Below are positions 50,568 to 60,539 of a stretch of DNA of 64,000 nt, in pieces. The stretch comes from Compostibacter hankyongensis. Its GTDB lineage: Bacteria; Bacteroidota; Bacteroidia; Chitinophagales; Chitinophagaceae. Location of the stretch: the NCBI RefSeq assembly GCF_039541075.1, contig NZ_BAABFN010000022.1:124001-188000 (forward strand). The letters are read 5' to 3'. A program made the translations under genes and the position numbers. The notes below the pieces were generated by a model. That model was not told the DNA's origin. It ran no database searches and saw only the letters and a program-made list of their open reading frames with translations. Positions within the stretch are counted from its first letter, which is position 1. Each line of letters begins with the position of its first letter.

Positions 50568-52094
50568 ATGTACAACTTTATAAAAAAGCTGCTTCCTGTT
50601 ACCCTCCTGCTGGCCGGCCTGTTCACCACAGGATGTAAAAAGCTGCTGGATATTGACTCGCAGGATGTGGTCGCCGAAAAGAATTTCTGGAACAACCATG
50701 AAGACACCCGCGCCGCGCTGATCGGAACATACGGCCTGATGCGAGCCGCTCTCGCCGATCACGACGCGCACTGGATGTATGGGGAGCTGCGCGACGGGGA
50801 CTTTAAATCGACTCAGCGACAGGACTTGAAATCCATTATCAACGGCGATCTGAGGGCCTCCTATCCTTTGCTGAACAGCCTGTCCAACTGGCGCCGCTTT
50901 TATGCCGTTGTGAATGCAGCCAATATGTTCCTGGAACATGTAGGGGAGGTAAAAGCAAGGGACCCCAAGTATTCCGATCAGAATATGCATGTAGATGTCG
51001 CGCAGATCCGTTTCCTGAGGGCCTTTGCCTATTTTTATATGGTCCGGATCTGGGGCGACGTCCCCCTGATCACCACCTCTCATGACGGAGAGTTCGAAAG
51101 CAAGCCGCGCGACAGCCAGCAGGCGGTATTGGCCTTTGTGGAAAAAGAGCTGAATGCAGCGGCGGCAGACCTTCCTTATCAATACAGTTCAAATGATCCG
51201 CAACAGGCCGGTAATTATTACAATGAAGATGCAGGCAGATGGGGCGGGGCCCTGGCCCGCAAATTAACGGCGTATGCCGTACTGGCCCACGTGGCCGCGT
51301 GGCAGGGGAAATATGCGGACGCCTCCGTATATGCGCAGTTTGTGCTGGACAATTATTCCAAAAGCGGGCACAGTTATGTAACCACCGACAACCTCTGCAA
51401 CAGCAACGGCTTTTTCGCAGGAAGGATCTATAATCATATGCTGGCGTTCAACTTTCTGTGGGCCCATACCGATGCTTCCTTTTCGGGACACCTGGAAGAG
51501 CTGACGCTGGCCAAGCCGGTCGTCGATAAGAATCTACCGGACATCTATGTGCCCAAAGATTCCATCCTGTCCATCTTTAACCTTCCGGCAGACGAACGTT
51601 TCAGCCTCGACACGCTGACCGGAGAGCCGACCTCCGAAAGATATTTTGCCAACTTCAGCAGCCATATCCCCATCTTCAACAAGATCAAGGTGATTCAGGG
51701 CGGCGGCAACTCCGACCCCTCCTTCCGGATATACGGCAGCGCCATTGTAATCACCCGGCTGGAAGAGATTGCCCTGCTGCAGGCCGAAAACCTGACGGTG
51801 CTGGGAAACAGCGCCAAGGCCATAGACCTGCTGAACCTGATCCGGGACAGCCGAAAAATTCCCCATTATGACCAGGCCCGGGAAGGCGACCTGATAGACG
51901 CCATCTTCCGGGAAAGAAGGAAAGAGTTGATGGGGGAAGGCTGGCGCTGGTACGACCTGGTCCGCTATAACCAGATCAAACAGCATAACGCTGCGTTTAT
52001 GGAGCTCATCAAAAAAGGCGGCATCTACTGGCCGGTTTCGGATGATATCCTGAACCAGAATAAACAGATGACCCAAAACCCCTACTGGCAATAA
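50568..52094 (+). CDS. SusD/RagB-family lipoprotein (first pair of the operon)
   Basis: The 508-residue product begins MYNFIKKLLPVTLLLAGLF with lipobox FTTGC (Cys23), then KKLLDIDSQDVVAEKNFW. Helical TPR-like segments include the SusD signature RFLRAFAYFYMVRIWGDVP (about 146-164). The C-terminal end carries LLQAENLTVLGNSAKAIDLL and RRKELMGEGWRWYDLVRY, followed by NQNKQMTQNPYW. It acts as the substrate-binding lid over the preceding SusC barrel on the outer surface. Spacing to the FAS1 gene downstream is only 16 bases. Ligand unknown. Confidence 0.93.
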   Translation: MYNFIKKLLPVTLLLAGLFTTGCKKLLDIDSQDVVAEKNFWNNHEDTRAALIGTYGLMRAALADHDAHWMYGELRDGDFKSTQRQDLKSIINGDLRASYPLLNSLSNWRRFYAVVNAANMFLEHVGEVKARDPKYSDQNMHVDVAQIRFLRAFAYFYMVRIWGDVPLITTSHDGEFESKPRDSQQAVLAFVEKELNAAAADLPYQYSSNDPQQAGNYYNEDAGRWGGALARKLTAYAVLAHVAAWQGKYADASVYAQFVLDNYSKSGHSYVTTDNLCNSNGFFAGRIYNHMLAFNFLWAHTDASFSGHLEELTLAKPVVDKNLPDIYVPKDSILSIFNLPADERFSLDTLTGEPTSERYFANFSSHIPIFNKIKVIQGGGNSDPSFRIYGSAIVITRLEEIALLQAENLTVLGNSAKAIDLLNLIRDSRKIPHYDQAREGDLIDAIFRERRKELMGEGWRWYDLVRYNQIKQHNAAFMELIKKGGIYWPVSDDILNQNKQMTQNPYWQ

Positions 52095-52110
52095 CTAAAA
52101 GAAACCATCC

Positions 52111-53724
52111 ATGCTCAGATCCCATCTGTCGACCTGCCTGCTGCTGTCCTGCCTGGCGTCGGCTGTATTTTACAGCAGCTGCTATAAGGATAAGGGGTAC
52201 TATAACTATAAAAACACCCTCCGCGAATTCGAGGGAAGCAGCTACGACTTTCTGAAGAGCCAGCAAGGTATCTACGACTCCTTCCTGCTTGCCCTGGACA
52301 GGGTGAATCTTGCAGACAGTCTGAAGAAAGGCGATTACACCGTCTTTGCCCCGACCAATGCCAGCTTCCAGCAAGCCTTCGAGGACCTGAATACCCTGCG
52401 CAAGACGCAAGATCGACCCCTGCAATATATCGCCAACGTCCCCCTCAACGACCTGGACTCCCTTGTATGCCGCTATATTATCCGGGGAAAGTTCTCCGGA
52501 GACAGCATGGCCCAGCAGGATGGAAGGGACATACCGGCTATCCGTTACGGCTATATGATGCATGGTAAGCTGAACTACAGCAATGCAGAGGGATATGTGG
52601 AAGGCGGGCCCTCCTTTATCACCTTCAGCGATACCAAGGGCGTGGTATATACCCGTCAATGGAGCAACGTGAATACGGTAGCGCTGGATATAAAGACGAC
52701 CAACGGCTTTGTAAATGTACTGGAACGCGATCACCTCTTCGGCTTTGATGCACTGATCAGTCATGTCAATCCTACCTTTTCAAAGCCCCATACTGGCGTG
52801 CCGATCTGGGTGCCCGGCATCATCGGGCTGGATCAATATGACCTTGGCGGGGAACGGGTAGCCTATCATGACAATGATGCATCCAACAACGGAGGAAAAT
52901 ACCGTACCGGCGAAGGGGTAGACATCGAAAATTCGGGAGAAGGAGGCTTCGATGTCGGCTGGACGGCAGCCTATGAATGGATGAATTACTCGGTAAACGT
53001 TGCGGATACCGGAACATATAAAGTGCTTGTGCGTGCGGCCTCTCCCGATAACAACGGCGCCCTACATCTTGAAATCGATGATAAGCCGGGACATTTTACC
53101 AACATCACCGGCAGCATGCGCGTGCCGGGAACAGGGGGATATCAGAATTATACCGATGTGGAAGCCACCGTCCGTCTGGACCAGCCCGGTCTTCATACTA
53201 TCCGCATGATCTACGAATACGCCAACTACAATTTGCGGTTCATCAAGATCATGCCGGTGGGCCGTCCTTATCCGGTACCGGGCTTTGTACCGGTGGAAGA
53301 TTTTGATCCGGGCGGAGAAGGAGTGGCTTATCATGATAACGACGCGTCCAACAACGGAGGTCGCTGGCGTCCCGGGGAAGGCGTAGACATAGAGTTCAGC
53401 GGGGAAGGCGGCGGTTACGATGTAGGCTGGACAAATGCCGGGGAATGGATCGAGTATACCATTGACGTCAAAAAAACCGGCGTGTATAATCTGGATGTAC
53501 GGGTAGGCAGCCCCAACGATCCCGGCGATGGCAGCCGCTTCCACGTAGAGTTTGACGGCAAAGATGAAACCGGCCCCCTGGTCTGCCCCAAAACAGGAGG
53601 CTGGACCAACTGGACAGATATAAGAACATCTGTTTACCTGAGCGAAGGCATACATAAGATGCGCTTCTTCGAGGAAACCGGGGGCTACAACATAAAAGGG
53701 TTCCTATTCAATCCTATTCATTGA
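52111..53724 (+). CDS. Surface lipoprotein with a fasciclin (FAS1) domain and two CBM6-like domains
   Basis: The 537-residue product has lipobox YSSC (Cys24). A FAS1 domain follows (about 45-215; YTVFAPTNASFQQAF is the H1-type motif, and NTVALDIKTTNGFVNVL the second conserved stretch). Then come two tandem, clearly homologous CBM6-like beta-sandwiches (about 240-390 and 395-537). Both copies contain VAYHDNDASNNGG, a GEGVDIE segment and VGW, then EW or EWIEYT. FAS1 domains mediate adhesion or carbohydrate contact; CBM6 domains bind glycans. It probably extends the SusC/D complex as a surface glycan-binding protein. It lies 16 bases after susD. Confidence 0.85.
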   Translation: MLRSHLSTCLLLSCLASAVFYSSCYKDKGYYNYKNTLREFEGSSYDFLKSQQGIYDSFLLALDRVNLADSLKKGDYTVFAPTNASFQQAFEDLNTLRKTQDRPLQYIANVPLNDLDSLVCRYIIRGKFSGDSMAQQDGRDIPAIRYGYMMHGKLNYSNAEGYVEGGPSFITFSDTKGVVYTRQWSNVNTVALDIKTTNGFVNVLERDHLFGFDALISHVNPTFSKPHTGVPIWVPGIIGLDQYDLGGERVAYHDNDASNNGGKYRTGEGVDIENSGEGGFDVGWTAAYEWMNYSVNVADTGTYKVLVRAASPDNNGALHLEIDDKPGHFTNITGSMRVPGTGGYQNYTDVEATVRLDQPGLHTIRMIYEYANYNLRFIKIMPVGRPYPVPGFVPVEDFDPGGEGVAYHDNDASNNGGRWRPGEGVDIEFSGEGGGYDVGWTNAGEWIEYTIDVKKTGVYNLDVRVGSPNDPGDGSRFHVEFDGKDETGPLVCPKTGGWTNWTDIRTSVYLSEGIHKMRFFEETGGYNIKGFLFNPIH

Positions 53725-53759
53725 TACTGTAAAAACACCATACCGAAAAACAGGAAGCC

Positions 53760-54815
53760 ATGCCAGGAAAAATAAAGTACCTGCTGTCCGCCATCGTATT
53801 TTCCGGGATTCTCATAACCTCGTGCAGGAAATGGCTGCCGGGGGACCTGGATTACCTGAGCCCGCAGGCAGTATTCACCCAGACCCAATACCAGCCGATC
53901 CTGGGAAGGACAACGCTCTATTCAAGGGTGTTCAATACAGACAATTCCACCACGCCTATCCATTTCGAGATCACCAATGTCCGCTATAAGGAAAACGGCA
54001 ATCCTACCGACGACCTGGCCAGGGAAGTGCCGGCGCTGACCTGGAAAGCAGCCTATACCGGATACGAAAAGTCCCTGGCTGAAATCGAGGCCAAACGGAC
54101 AATGGAGCCTCACCCGCTCTGGGAGATCCGTGAAAAGTCCGGAGACTTTATCCTGTGGTCATCCGCGGACAGCACCATGCTCCGGCAGCAGCCCGATTCG
54201 GGCTACCTGTTTGATGTGGTAGCTTCCAATTCCGGCGGAGCCAATACCTACAAGGATCTTTTGCTGATGCCGTTAAGAGCGCAGCCGTACAGCCCCTACG
54301 AGTATGATGAGATCACCGGAGAGCGGGCCAAACAATATCTCACCGAAGATTCTTCGGTCTACCGTCTGATCTACCTTCATCCCAACATTTATAACATTAC
54401 CGGGGACAGCACCGATCTGCTGCTGAAAAGCGACAGCGTACGCGTTTATTTCCATAAGAAGGGCAACGGGAGTTCGCTGACCTTCAAATTCTTGAACAAA
54501 GACTCCCTGCCCATTTCTCCTTCCAACTTCAACCGCACCATATGGGACAGCGTGGTACACGGATTTAATGTAAAAATCACCAAAGATGCCGTTAGCTACG
54601 ATGTGGCCTATCCCATCCCGCTGGTACGATACCCCACACGGTTCACCACCACAGACGGATCACAGGCGCATGTAGTATTCACCTTCGACAGGCTCGGATT
54701 TGGCGGGATCCGCCAAACCGGGACCATTGATTTCTCCTTTAGCATTTTCCAAAAAGGAGACTGGGAGATCATCTTTCATTTTTACAGCGATAACCCGCGA
54801 TTTTCGGACGAATAA
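53760..54815 (+). CDS. DUF5007-type surface lipoprotein
   Basis: The 351-residue product has a lipoprotein signal (ILITSC, Cys22), followed by RKWLPGDLDYLSPQAVFTQ. The rest is beta-rich with conserved-looking segments such as IHFEITNVRYKENGNPTDD, LWSSADSTMLRQQPDSG and FTFDRLGFGGIRQTG. It resembles the DUF5007 family, which in this bacterial group follows FAS1 genes in SusC/D operons. Its function is unknown; the location and anchor suggest a surface glycan-binding or scaffold protein. A 112-base gap with a CATGC/GCATG hairpin separates it from the second SusC. Confidence 0.72.
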   Translation: MPGKIKYLLSAIVFSGILITSCRKWLPGDLDYLSPQAVFTQTQYQPILGRTTLYSRVFNTDNSTTPIHFEITNVRYKENGNPTDDLAREVPALTWKAAYTGYEKSLAEIEAKRTMEPHPLWEIREKSGDFILWSSADSTMLRQQPDSGYLFDVVASNSGGANTYKDLLLMPLRAQPYSPYEYDEITGERAKQYLTEDSSVYRLIYLHPNIYNITGDSTDLLLKSDSVRVYFHKKGNGSSLTFKFLNKDSLPISPSNFNRTIWDSVVHGFNVKITKDAVSYDVAYPIPLVRYPTRFTTTDGSQAHVVFTFDRLGFGGIRQTGTIDFSFSIFQKGDWEIIFHFYSDNPRFSDE

Positions 54816-54885
54816 TGAAATGCAGGATAAAAAACTATGCTGAAACAAAACATCCATAACCGTCCATCTGAAACCGGGCATTTAT

Positions 54886-54899
54886 CATGCAAAAGCATG
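54886..54899 (+). other. Short hairpin between the two SusC/SusD halves
   Basis: CATGC and GCATG pair around AAAA in the 112-base gap before the second susC. No strong T-run follows, so it may be a weak attenuator or an RNA-processing point. Confidence 0.25.
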
Positions 54900-54927
54900 T
54901 TAATGTTAAAAATATAAATATTAACAG

Positions 54928-57900
54928 ATGAAACTGAAGATATCCGCTTCCCAGCCTGTCCCGATAAAACAGGCCGTCTCTCCGGCCGGTTCTTCATGCG
55001 GCGCCTTTCGCTATTTCCTGCTGCTGCTCGCTATCCTGCTGACCGGCTCCGCCGCCTATGCCCAGCAGAAGGTCACGCTGAGCGGCGTGGTCCGGGACGG
55101 ACAAACCAACGAACCCCTGATCGGCGTAGGCATTATGGAAGGTTCGGGAAAAAGCGCCAAAGCCGTCGGCACTACCGATAATTCCGGTAAATTCAGCGCG
55201 GAGGTAACGCAGGGATCTACCCTTACCTTTCACTACGTAGGCTTTTCGGATTACCCCATGAAAGTGCGGTCGGCAAAAAGCGGCTTAACCATCCGCCTTT
55301 CCGTAAACGAAAACAAGCTAAAGGAAGCGGTGATCGTGGGCTATCAGACCAAGACCCGGGAGCTGACCACCGGCTCTTCTCTCAAAGTCGATGGCAAGGA
55401 GCTGCAGGATGTTCCTGTTTCTAACGTAGAACAGCTGCTGCAGGGCAGGGTCTCGGGCTTGAATATCCAGAACAACACCGGCTCGCCCGGCGGGCGGGGC
55501 AGCGTGGTCATACGCGGTCTTTCCAATATCGACGTAAAAGGTTCAGGCAGCGATGCCTTTCTCTCGCCGACCTCCCCTTTATATGTTATCGACGGCGTGC
55601 CGGTAGAAGCAGACGCCAATTTCGAATACGGCTACCAGTCCTCAGGACCAGGCGTCAGTCCGCTTTCGCTGATCCCACCGGAAGATATCGAAAGCCTTGA
55701 GGTATTGAAGGATGCCCAGGCTACGGCGCTGTATGGTTCCCGCGGAGCCTATGGCGTTATCCTGGTTACCACCAAACGGGGCAGCTCCCCTACCCCCCTT
55801 GTCCGCTATACCGCCAACTTCTTTATGAACGTTCCTCCGGAGCTGCGGTCCACCATCGGAGGAAGGCTGGAAAGACAGGTCAGAATACAGGATATCCTGC
55901 TGAACGGCAGCTATGAAGATATCTTCAATATCTCCAACTCTCCTTTCCTGGCAGACAGCCTTAACCCTTATTATAACAACTCCACCAACTGGCAGGGCAT
56001 CTTCTACCGGACAACATACAACCAAACGCATAACATCAATATCAGCGGCGGGGACCCCAAGTTCAATTACAAAGTAGACCTGGGATATTACCACGAGAAC
56101 GGCGTCATCCAGAACACCGGCTTCGACCGCTACTCGATCAATACCAATATGCAGTACCAGCCCAACCCCAAATTGCGGGTCTTCACCACCTTTTCGTCGC
56201 AGATCGGCAAAAGGAACATGGGCAGCGGAAACGGACTGCTGCAAAAGGGCGTATCGGCCAACGGACAGGCCTCTTCGCTGCTGCCCGGCCCCTCCTTTTT
56301 CCTCAGCACCGCCGGCGTCCTGTCTGCCCTCGAAACGGAGGATGATAACAAGACGCTCACCACCCGCACCAGCCTGGATGTAAACTACCAGATCCTCAAA
56401 GGATTCAGCGCTTCCACCAATCTGAGCTACGATTATAGCTCCAACACCCAGGACCGCTTTACCCCCGCTGCCGCGCACAACGATTTTTCACAGGTATATG
56501 GCTACTCAGATCGTAACTATACCCTTTACAACCGCAACAGTCTGTCTTATTTCTACAGCATCCGTGAAAAGCACAATTTCACCCTCACGGCATTCAACGA
56601 GTTTTATAACCGGGGCTTTCAGGCCCAAGTTATCCAACAGGAGAAAACGCCCAACGACCAGTATCGCGGCCCCCTGGGATACGACGCTTATTATTCCCGG
56701 GGCGGCGGTCTGCTGGATAACTACAGCCGCGGTCATACCGCTTCCTTCTCGGGAATGTTCAGCTACAATTACCAGCAAAAATATGTACTGGATGCCAGCT
56801 ATCGGATAGACGGATCATCGGCAAGCGGCTTCGAGGATCCTTACTCGAAGAATCCGTCCATCGGGCTGCGGTGGAATTTCAGCAAGGAAAATCTCTTTAC
56901 GGACAGCAAATGGCTTTCCTACGGCTCCCTGCGGGGCAGCTGGGGGCAAAACATCGTACCCTCGGGTGATATTTTTTCCATATACGGACAGTACGATCCG
57001 CGCGGAACCTACAACAACAATCCACGCATCGGCATCAACTTCGACAAGCTTCCCAATCCTTACCTCAAGCCCACTACCACCACCCAATGGAACGGCGGCT
57101 TTGAAGGCGGGTTCTTGGACAGCCGTATCGAAGTGATCTTTGATATCTATTACAAGCAGGTGAAGAACATGCTGCGGTCCAAGCCGGTCTCTAATATCAC
57201 CGGTTTTAACAGTATCAATTCCAACGAAACCGCTATGGCCGATTACGGGTACGAGCTTACACTGACATTCAGACCGACACCCAAGATCAGCGCCGTACAA
57301 TGGACCATTTCGGTAAACGGCGCCTTTAACAGGGATATCCTCACCCACCTGCCCAACGGAGCCCGGCAGCTCATCGAATGGGACGCCACAGAAAACCAGA
57401 GCATCCTTTACCGCGTGGGCAGGAACGCATTGACCAATTACCTTTTCAAAACCCTGGGCGTATTTTCCACGACCGCAGACGTTCCGGTAGACCCCGCCAG
57501 CGGCTTGCGCTACCGGAAAGACGGAGGAGACTATTTCCAGCAGGGAGACCCCTACTGGAAAGATGTGGATGGAAACTATATCATGGATAACAACGACTAC
57601 ACCGCAGCCGGGAATTCACAACCCCTGATCACCGGCGGGCTGCAGTCTTATCTGAACTACAAAGACTTTTCCCTGAACATCAGCGCCTCCTATACCGCCC
57701 TGCGGGACATTCTCAACAATACTCTTGCAGAACGTCTGCGCTATCTGAGCGATCCCTTCGGCACGGCCTCCACCGTGGGTCCGAGGACCATCGTGGGGCT
57801 GAACGACGTGGACGTATGGAGCGGACCGGGCAGCGTCGCCACCTATCCCAATCCATTTGATTATGCCCGTTACGGAGGCGTGCTTCCCTACCGGGCAGAC

Positions 57901-58152
57901 CAGACCTTGTTCCAGGAAGATGGTTCCTATTTCAAGATCAACACGGTGACCCTGGCCTACCTGCTCAGCAAAAAGCTGACCCAGCGGGCCGGGATCAATA
58001 CGATCCGTTTTTACCTGACCTGTAACAACGTATATACCTTTTCAAACTACAGCGGTCCCAACCCTGAAAACGTGAGCGCCCTCGGGCGGGATCAGTCCGG
58101 CGGATATCCGATACCCAGGAGCTGGACTTTCGGACTGAATGTGGAATTTTAA
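54928..58152 (+). CDS. SusC/RagA-family TonB-dependent transporter (second of the operon)
   Basis: The 1074-residue product has an unusually long N-terminal lead and a signal peptide (about 27-45, ending AYAQQ). A carboxypeptidase-like regulatory domain follows (about 48-130; LSGVVRDGQTNEPLIGVGI). The SusC plug has EQLLQGRVSGLNIQNNTG and VIRGLSNIDV, then YVIDGVPVEADA. The barrel ends PRSWTFGLNVEF, with the terminal Phe for outer-membrane insertion. Unlike the first SusC, it keeps the N-terminal domain. It pairs with the SusD lipoprotein 27 bases downstream. Two distinct transporters in one transcription unit imply either two related ligands or alternative complexes. Confidence 0.93.
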   Translation: MKLKISASQPVPIKQAVSPAGSSCGAFRYFLLLLAILLTGSAAYAQQKVTLSGVVRDGQTNEPLIGVGIMEGSGKSAKAVGTTDNSGKFSAEVTQGSTLTFHYVGFSDYPMKVRSAKSGLTIRLSVNENKLKEAVIVGYQTKTRELTTGSSLKVDGKELQDVPVSNVEQLLQGRVSGLNIQNNTGSPGGRGSVVIRGLSNIDVKGSGSDAFLSPTSPLYVIDGVPVEADANFEYGYQSSGPGVSPLSLIPPEDIESLEVLKDAQATALYGSRGAYGVILVTTKRGSSPTPLVRYTANFFMNVPPELRSTIGGRLERQVRIQDILLNGSYEDIFNISNSPFLADSLNPYYNNSTNWQGIFYRTTYNQTHNINISGGDPKFNYKVDLGYYHENGVIQNTGFDRYSINTNMQYQPNPKLRVFTTFSSQIGKRNMGSGNGLLQKGVSANGQASSLLPGPSFFLSTAGVLSALETEDDNKTLTTRTSLDVNYQILKGFSASTNLSYDYSSNTQDRFTPAAAHNDFSQVYGYSDRNYTLYNRNSLSYFYSIREKHNFTLTAFNEFYNRGFQAQVIQQEKTPNDQYRGPLGYDAYYSRGGGLLDNYSRGHTASFSGMFSYNYQQKYVLDASYRIDGSSASGFEDPYSKNPSIGLRWNFSKENLFTDSKWLSYGSLRGSWGQNIVPSGDIFSIYGQYDPRGTYNNNPRIGINFDKLPNPYLKPTTTTQWNGGFEGGFLDSRIEVIFDIYYKQVKNMLRSKPVSNITGFNSINSNETAMADYGYELTLTFRPTPKISAVQWTISVNGAFNRDILTHLPNGARQLIEWDATENQSILYRVGRNALTNYLFKTLGVFSTTADVPVDPASGLRYRKDGGDYFQQGDPYWKDVDGNYIMDNNDYTAAGNSQPLITGGLQSYLNYKDFSLNISASYTALRDILNNTLAERLRYLSDPFGTASTVGPRTIVGLNDVDVWSGPGSVATYPNPFDYARYGGVLPYRADQTLFQEDGSYFKINTVTLAYLLSKKLTQRAGINTIRFYLTCNNVYTFSNYSGPNPENVSALGRDQSGGYPIPRSWTFGLNVEF

Positions 58153-58179
58153 CAACAACCATCCTCAAACCGAACCGAT

Positions 58180-59694
58180 ATGAACCGGATCCTTATTTGC
58201 CTGCTGTCGATATTGCTGTTTACCGGCTGCAAGAAATTTTTGGATGTCAGACCGCTCGACCGCCTTTCGGGAAATGCTTTTTTCCAAAACAAGGAAGATG
58301 TGGAAAGCGCCGTATGGGATATGTACGGTCTGATGAGAGACAAGCTGGGATCATGCCCCTTCCTACCCGCTTCGGGAGATATGCGCTCCGGCATGCTGCG
58401 AAAATCCGCCGAGATGGGCACCTCCCGGATCTATTTCGACTACATCTCGACCAATGATCTCCTCACGCTCCTCACCTCAACCTCCGGAGATGTAATGGAA
58501 GGAACGTTTCACTGGCACAACCTTACCACCTGGGACGGCTTTTACCATGCCATACAGGCCGCCAACATAATCTATTATGAGGTAGGACGCAGGGAAATAC
58601 CCGGCGTTTCAGCCGCCGATGTGAAACAATACCAGGCCGAAGCGGTCTTTATGCGCAGCCTGGCCTATTTTATCATGATCCGGGTGTGGGGCGACGTGCC
58701 GTATTACACGGACGCCTACCATGAGGACCCGCTGCCAAGAGAACCCATGGTAGATGTGGCCAACAAGTGCATCGCCGATCTGGATAAGGTCAAGGACGAT
58801 CTTCCCTGGGTATATGCCGACCCCGCCTATACCGGCGTACGGGCCGGCAGAGCGGCGATCAGGGCGCTGATGATGCAGCTGAACATGTGGAATGCTGGAT
58901 TCGACAAGGCCCATGCAAAAGATTACTATACCCGGACGGCCGCGTTGGGAGAAGAGGTGGTAAAAAGCGGACAATTTGAGCTGCTGCCGATAGAAGACTT
59001 CAATACCCTCTTTAAAGGCCGTACCAAGGAAAGTATTTTCGAGATCGTGCAAAACTCCAATTACGGAGAGATCATTATGTATCAGACCTTCTCCGACATG
59101 GTGCTGCATTTTCCCTACAAGCGCCCGGCATCCACCCATCATTACAGCTTCAGCTATTTCTATTCGGAGTTCCTGCAGCAGCTGTACCCTTCAGGGCTGC
59201 CTGATGCCAGGATAGATTTCTGGTTCGACAAAGACATGCTCTCTAATGACGGTAACTTCCAGTTCCTGAAGTTCACCAATATATACGCGGTCAGCGATAA
59301 CGAGGATGTAAACCCCGATGAAGACCAGATCATTTTCCGGTATGCCGGACTGCTGCTGCTCCGTGCAGAAGCGCTGGCCGAAATCGGGCAAAACGAAGAG
59401 GCCATCCGGATGCTCAACATGGTCAGGAGCAGGGCCAAGGCCCTTCCCTTCACCGATGGCGGCAATACCCAGGCGCTGAAGGACGCCATCTTTGCAGAAA
59501 GGGCCAAAGAGCTGATGGGCGAAGGACAGTATTACTATGACCTCATCCGCACAGGACGCGTCATGCAATCGCAATGGTGCGCCAATTCCCTGACCCAGGC
59601 CCAGTTTAATGCAAGGGCCTGGACCTGGCCCCTGGATGCTTCTGTGCTGAATCAGAATCCCTATATGCAGCTCAACAATTATTGGGTAAGATAA
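58180..59694 (+). CDS. SusD/RagB-family lipoprotein (second pair of the operon)
   Basis: The 504-residue product begins MNRILICLLSILLFTGC (Cys17), then KKFLDVRPLDRLSGNAFFQ. It has the SusD TPR-like core, with MRSLAYFIMIRVWGDVPYY near 160 and the C-terminal pattern LLLLRAEALAEIGQNEEAI and ERAKELMGEGQYYYDLIR, then NQNPYMQLNNYW. It is the ligand-binding lid of the second SusC. The FAS1 gene follows after 10 bases. It is clearly related in sequence to the SusD at 50568, as expected from a duplicated module. Confidence 0.93.
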   Translation: MNRILICLLSILLFTGCKKFLDVRPLDRLSGNAFFQNKEDVESAVWDMYGLMRDKLGSCPFLPASGDMRSGMLRKSAEMGTSRIYFDYISTNDLLTLLTSTSGDVMEGTFHWHNLTTWDGFYHAIQAANIIYYEVGRREIPGVSAADVKQYQAEAVFMRSLAYFIMIRVWGDVPYYTDAYHEDPLPREPMVDVANKCIADLDKVKDDLPWVYADPAYTGVRAGRAAIRALMMQLNMWNAGFDKAHAKDYYTRTAALGEEVVKSGQFELLPIEDFNTLFKGRTKESIFEIVQNSNYGEIIMYQTFSDMVLHFPYKRPASTHHYSFSYFYSEFLQQLYPSGLPDARIDFWFDKDMLSNDGNFQFLKFTNIYAVSDNEDVNPDEDQIIFRYAGLLLLRAEALAEIGQNEEAIRMLNMVRSRAKALPFTDGGNTQALKDAIFAERAKELMGEGQYYYDLIRTGRVMQSQWCANSLTQAQFNARAWTWPLDASVLNQNPYMQLNNYWVR

Positions 59695-59704
59695 AACGTA
59701 CGCT

Positions 59705-60445
59705 ATGTGTTTTTCAAAAACGGTACAGGTAAAAATGATCTGCTGTGTGGCGGCGGCCGCCCTGGCACTGTCTGCCTGTCAGAAAGAAGAAGATTATTAT
59801 CATGATTCGGGATTGCACAACCCCTATTTCGAAGGCTCTGTGCTGGATTATCTGGACGCCCAGCCCTTTTATTTCGATACCGTATCGTTGATCGTGCGGC
59901 TGTCGGGCATGGAAGATGTGTTCAAAAACGATTCTGTTACCTTTTTTGCGCCCACGGACCGCAGCGTCGAAAGACTGATCAGGAATACTAACAATTATCT
60001 ATACCTACTGGGGTACGATACGGTCCGGACACTGGGAGACGTCCCGCAGGGCATATGGAGAAAATACCTCACCCTCTACCTGTTCCACGGCGCCAACCAG
60101 CTGAAGGATTATCCCCAGATCGATTACGACCTGATACCGACCTACCCGGGGCAGGGCTACCTCTCCTGGGACGGGCAGCCCATGAACATCGGGGTCATTT
60201 ACAATGACGACAACGGAGTGAAATATGTTGGCTACCGGCAGCTGACCATCGATTATATACCGGATACAGGCCATCCCCGCGACAACTGGATCGTAGGATA
60301 CGTAGCGTCTTCCAATATCCTCACGGATAACGGGACAGTGCATGTGCTCAGCGACGAGCACCTGTTTTTCGGATTTGATATCGACCAGTTCGTCAGTGAT
60401 ATGCAGGCTTATATCTCTTCACAGGGTATTAAGGAAACTCCCTGA
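59705..60445 (+). CDS. Fasciclin (FAS1) domain lipoprotein
   Basis: The 246-residue product has a lipobox LSAC (Cys25) and a single FAS1 domain (about 40-235). The first motif is VTFFAPTDRSVERLIRN and the second conserved region is ASSNILTDNGTVHVLSDEHL. It lacks the CBM6 repeats of the other FAS1 lipoprotein in this operon. Probable role: adhesion or carbohydrate contact as an accessory surface protein of the second SusC/D pair. It begins 10 bases after susD and is followed by a 94-base gap containing a hairpin before the DUF5008 gene. Confidence 0.85.
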   Translation: MCFSKTVQVKMICCVAAAALALSACQKEEDYYHDSGLHNPYFEGSVLDYLDAQPFYFDTVSLIVRLSGMEDVFKNDSVTFFAPTDRSVERLIRNTNNYLYLLGYDTVRTLGDVPQGIWRKYLTLYLFHGANQLKDYPQIDYDLIPTYPGQGYLSWDGQPMNIGVIYNDDNGVKYVGYRQLTIDYIPDTGHPRDNWIVGYVASSNILTDNGTVHVLSDEHLFFGFDIDQFVSDMQAYISSQGIKETP

Positions 60446-60488
60446 TGCCCGGCAGTGAGCGCAAATTATTGGGAGACGCTAATATGGG

Positions 60489-60505
60489 ATCCGCCTAAGG
60501 CGGAT
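60489..60505 (+). other. Intercistronic hairpin
   Basis: ATCCGC and GCGGAT pair around CTAAG, 43 bases after the FAS1 stop. No T-run follows. It may stabilise or separate the message segments of the operon. Confidence 0.35.
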
Positions 60506-60539
60506 GACCGTCAGAAAAACAAATATTAATGGGTGAAAA

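Noticed and set aside
52863..53362. Direct repeats as a mobile or CRISPR-like element
   Set aside because: They are codons of two duplicated CBM6-like domains, in frame and diverged.
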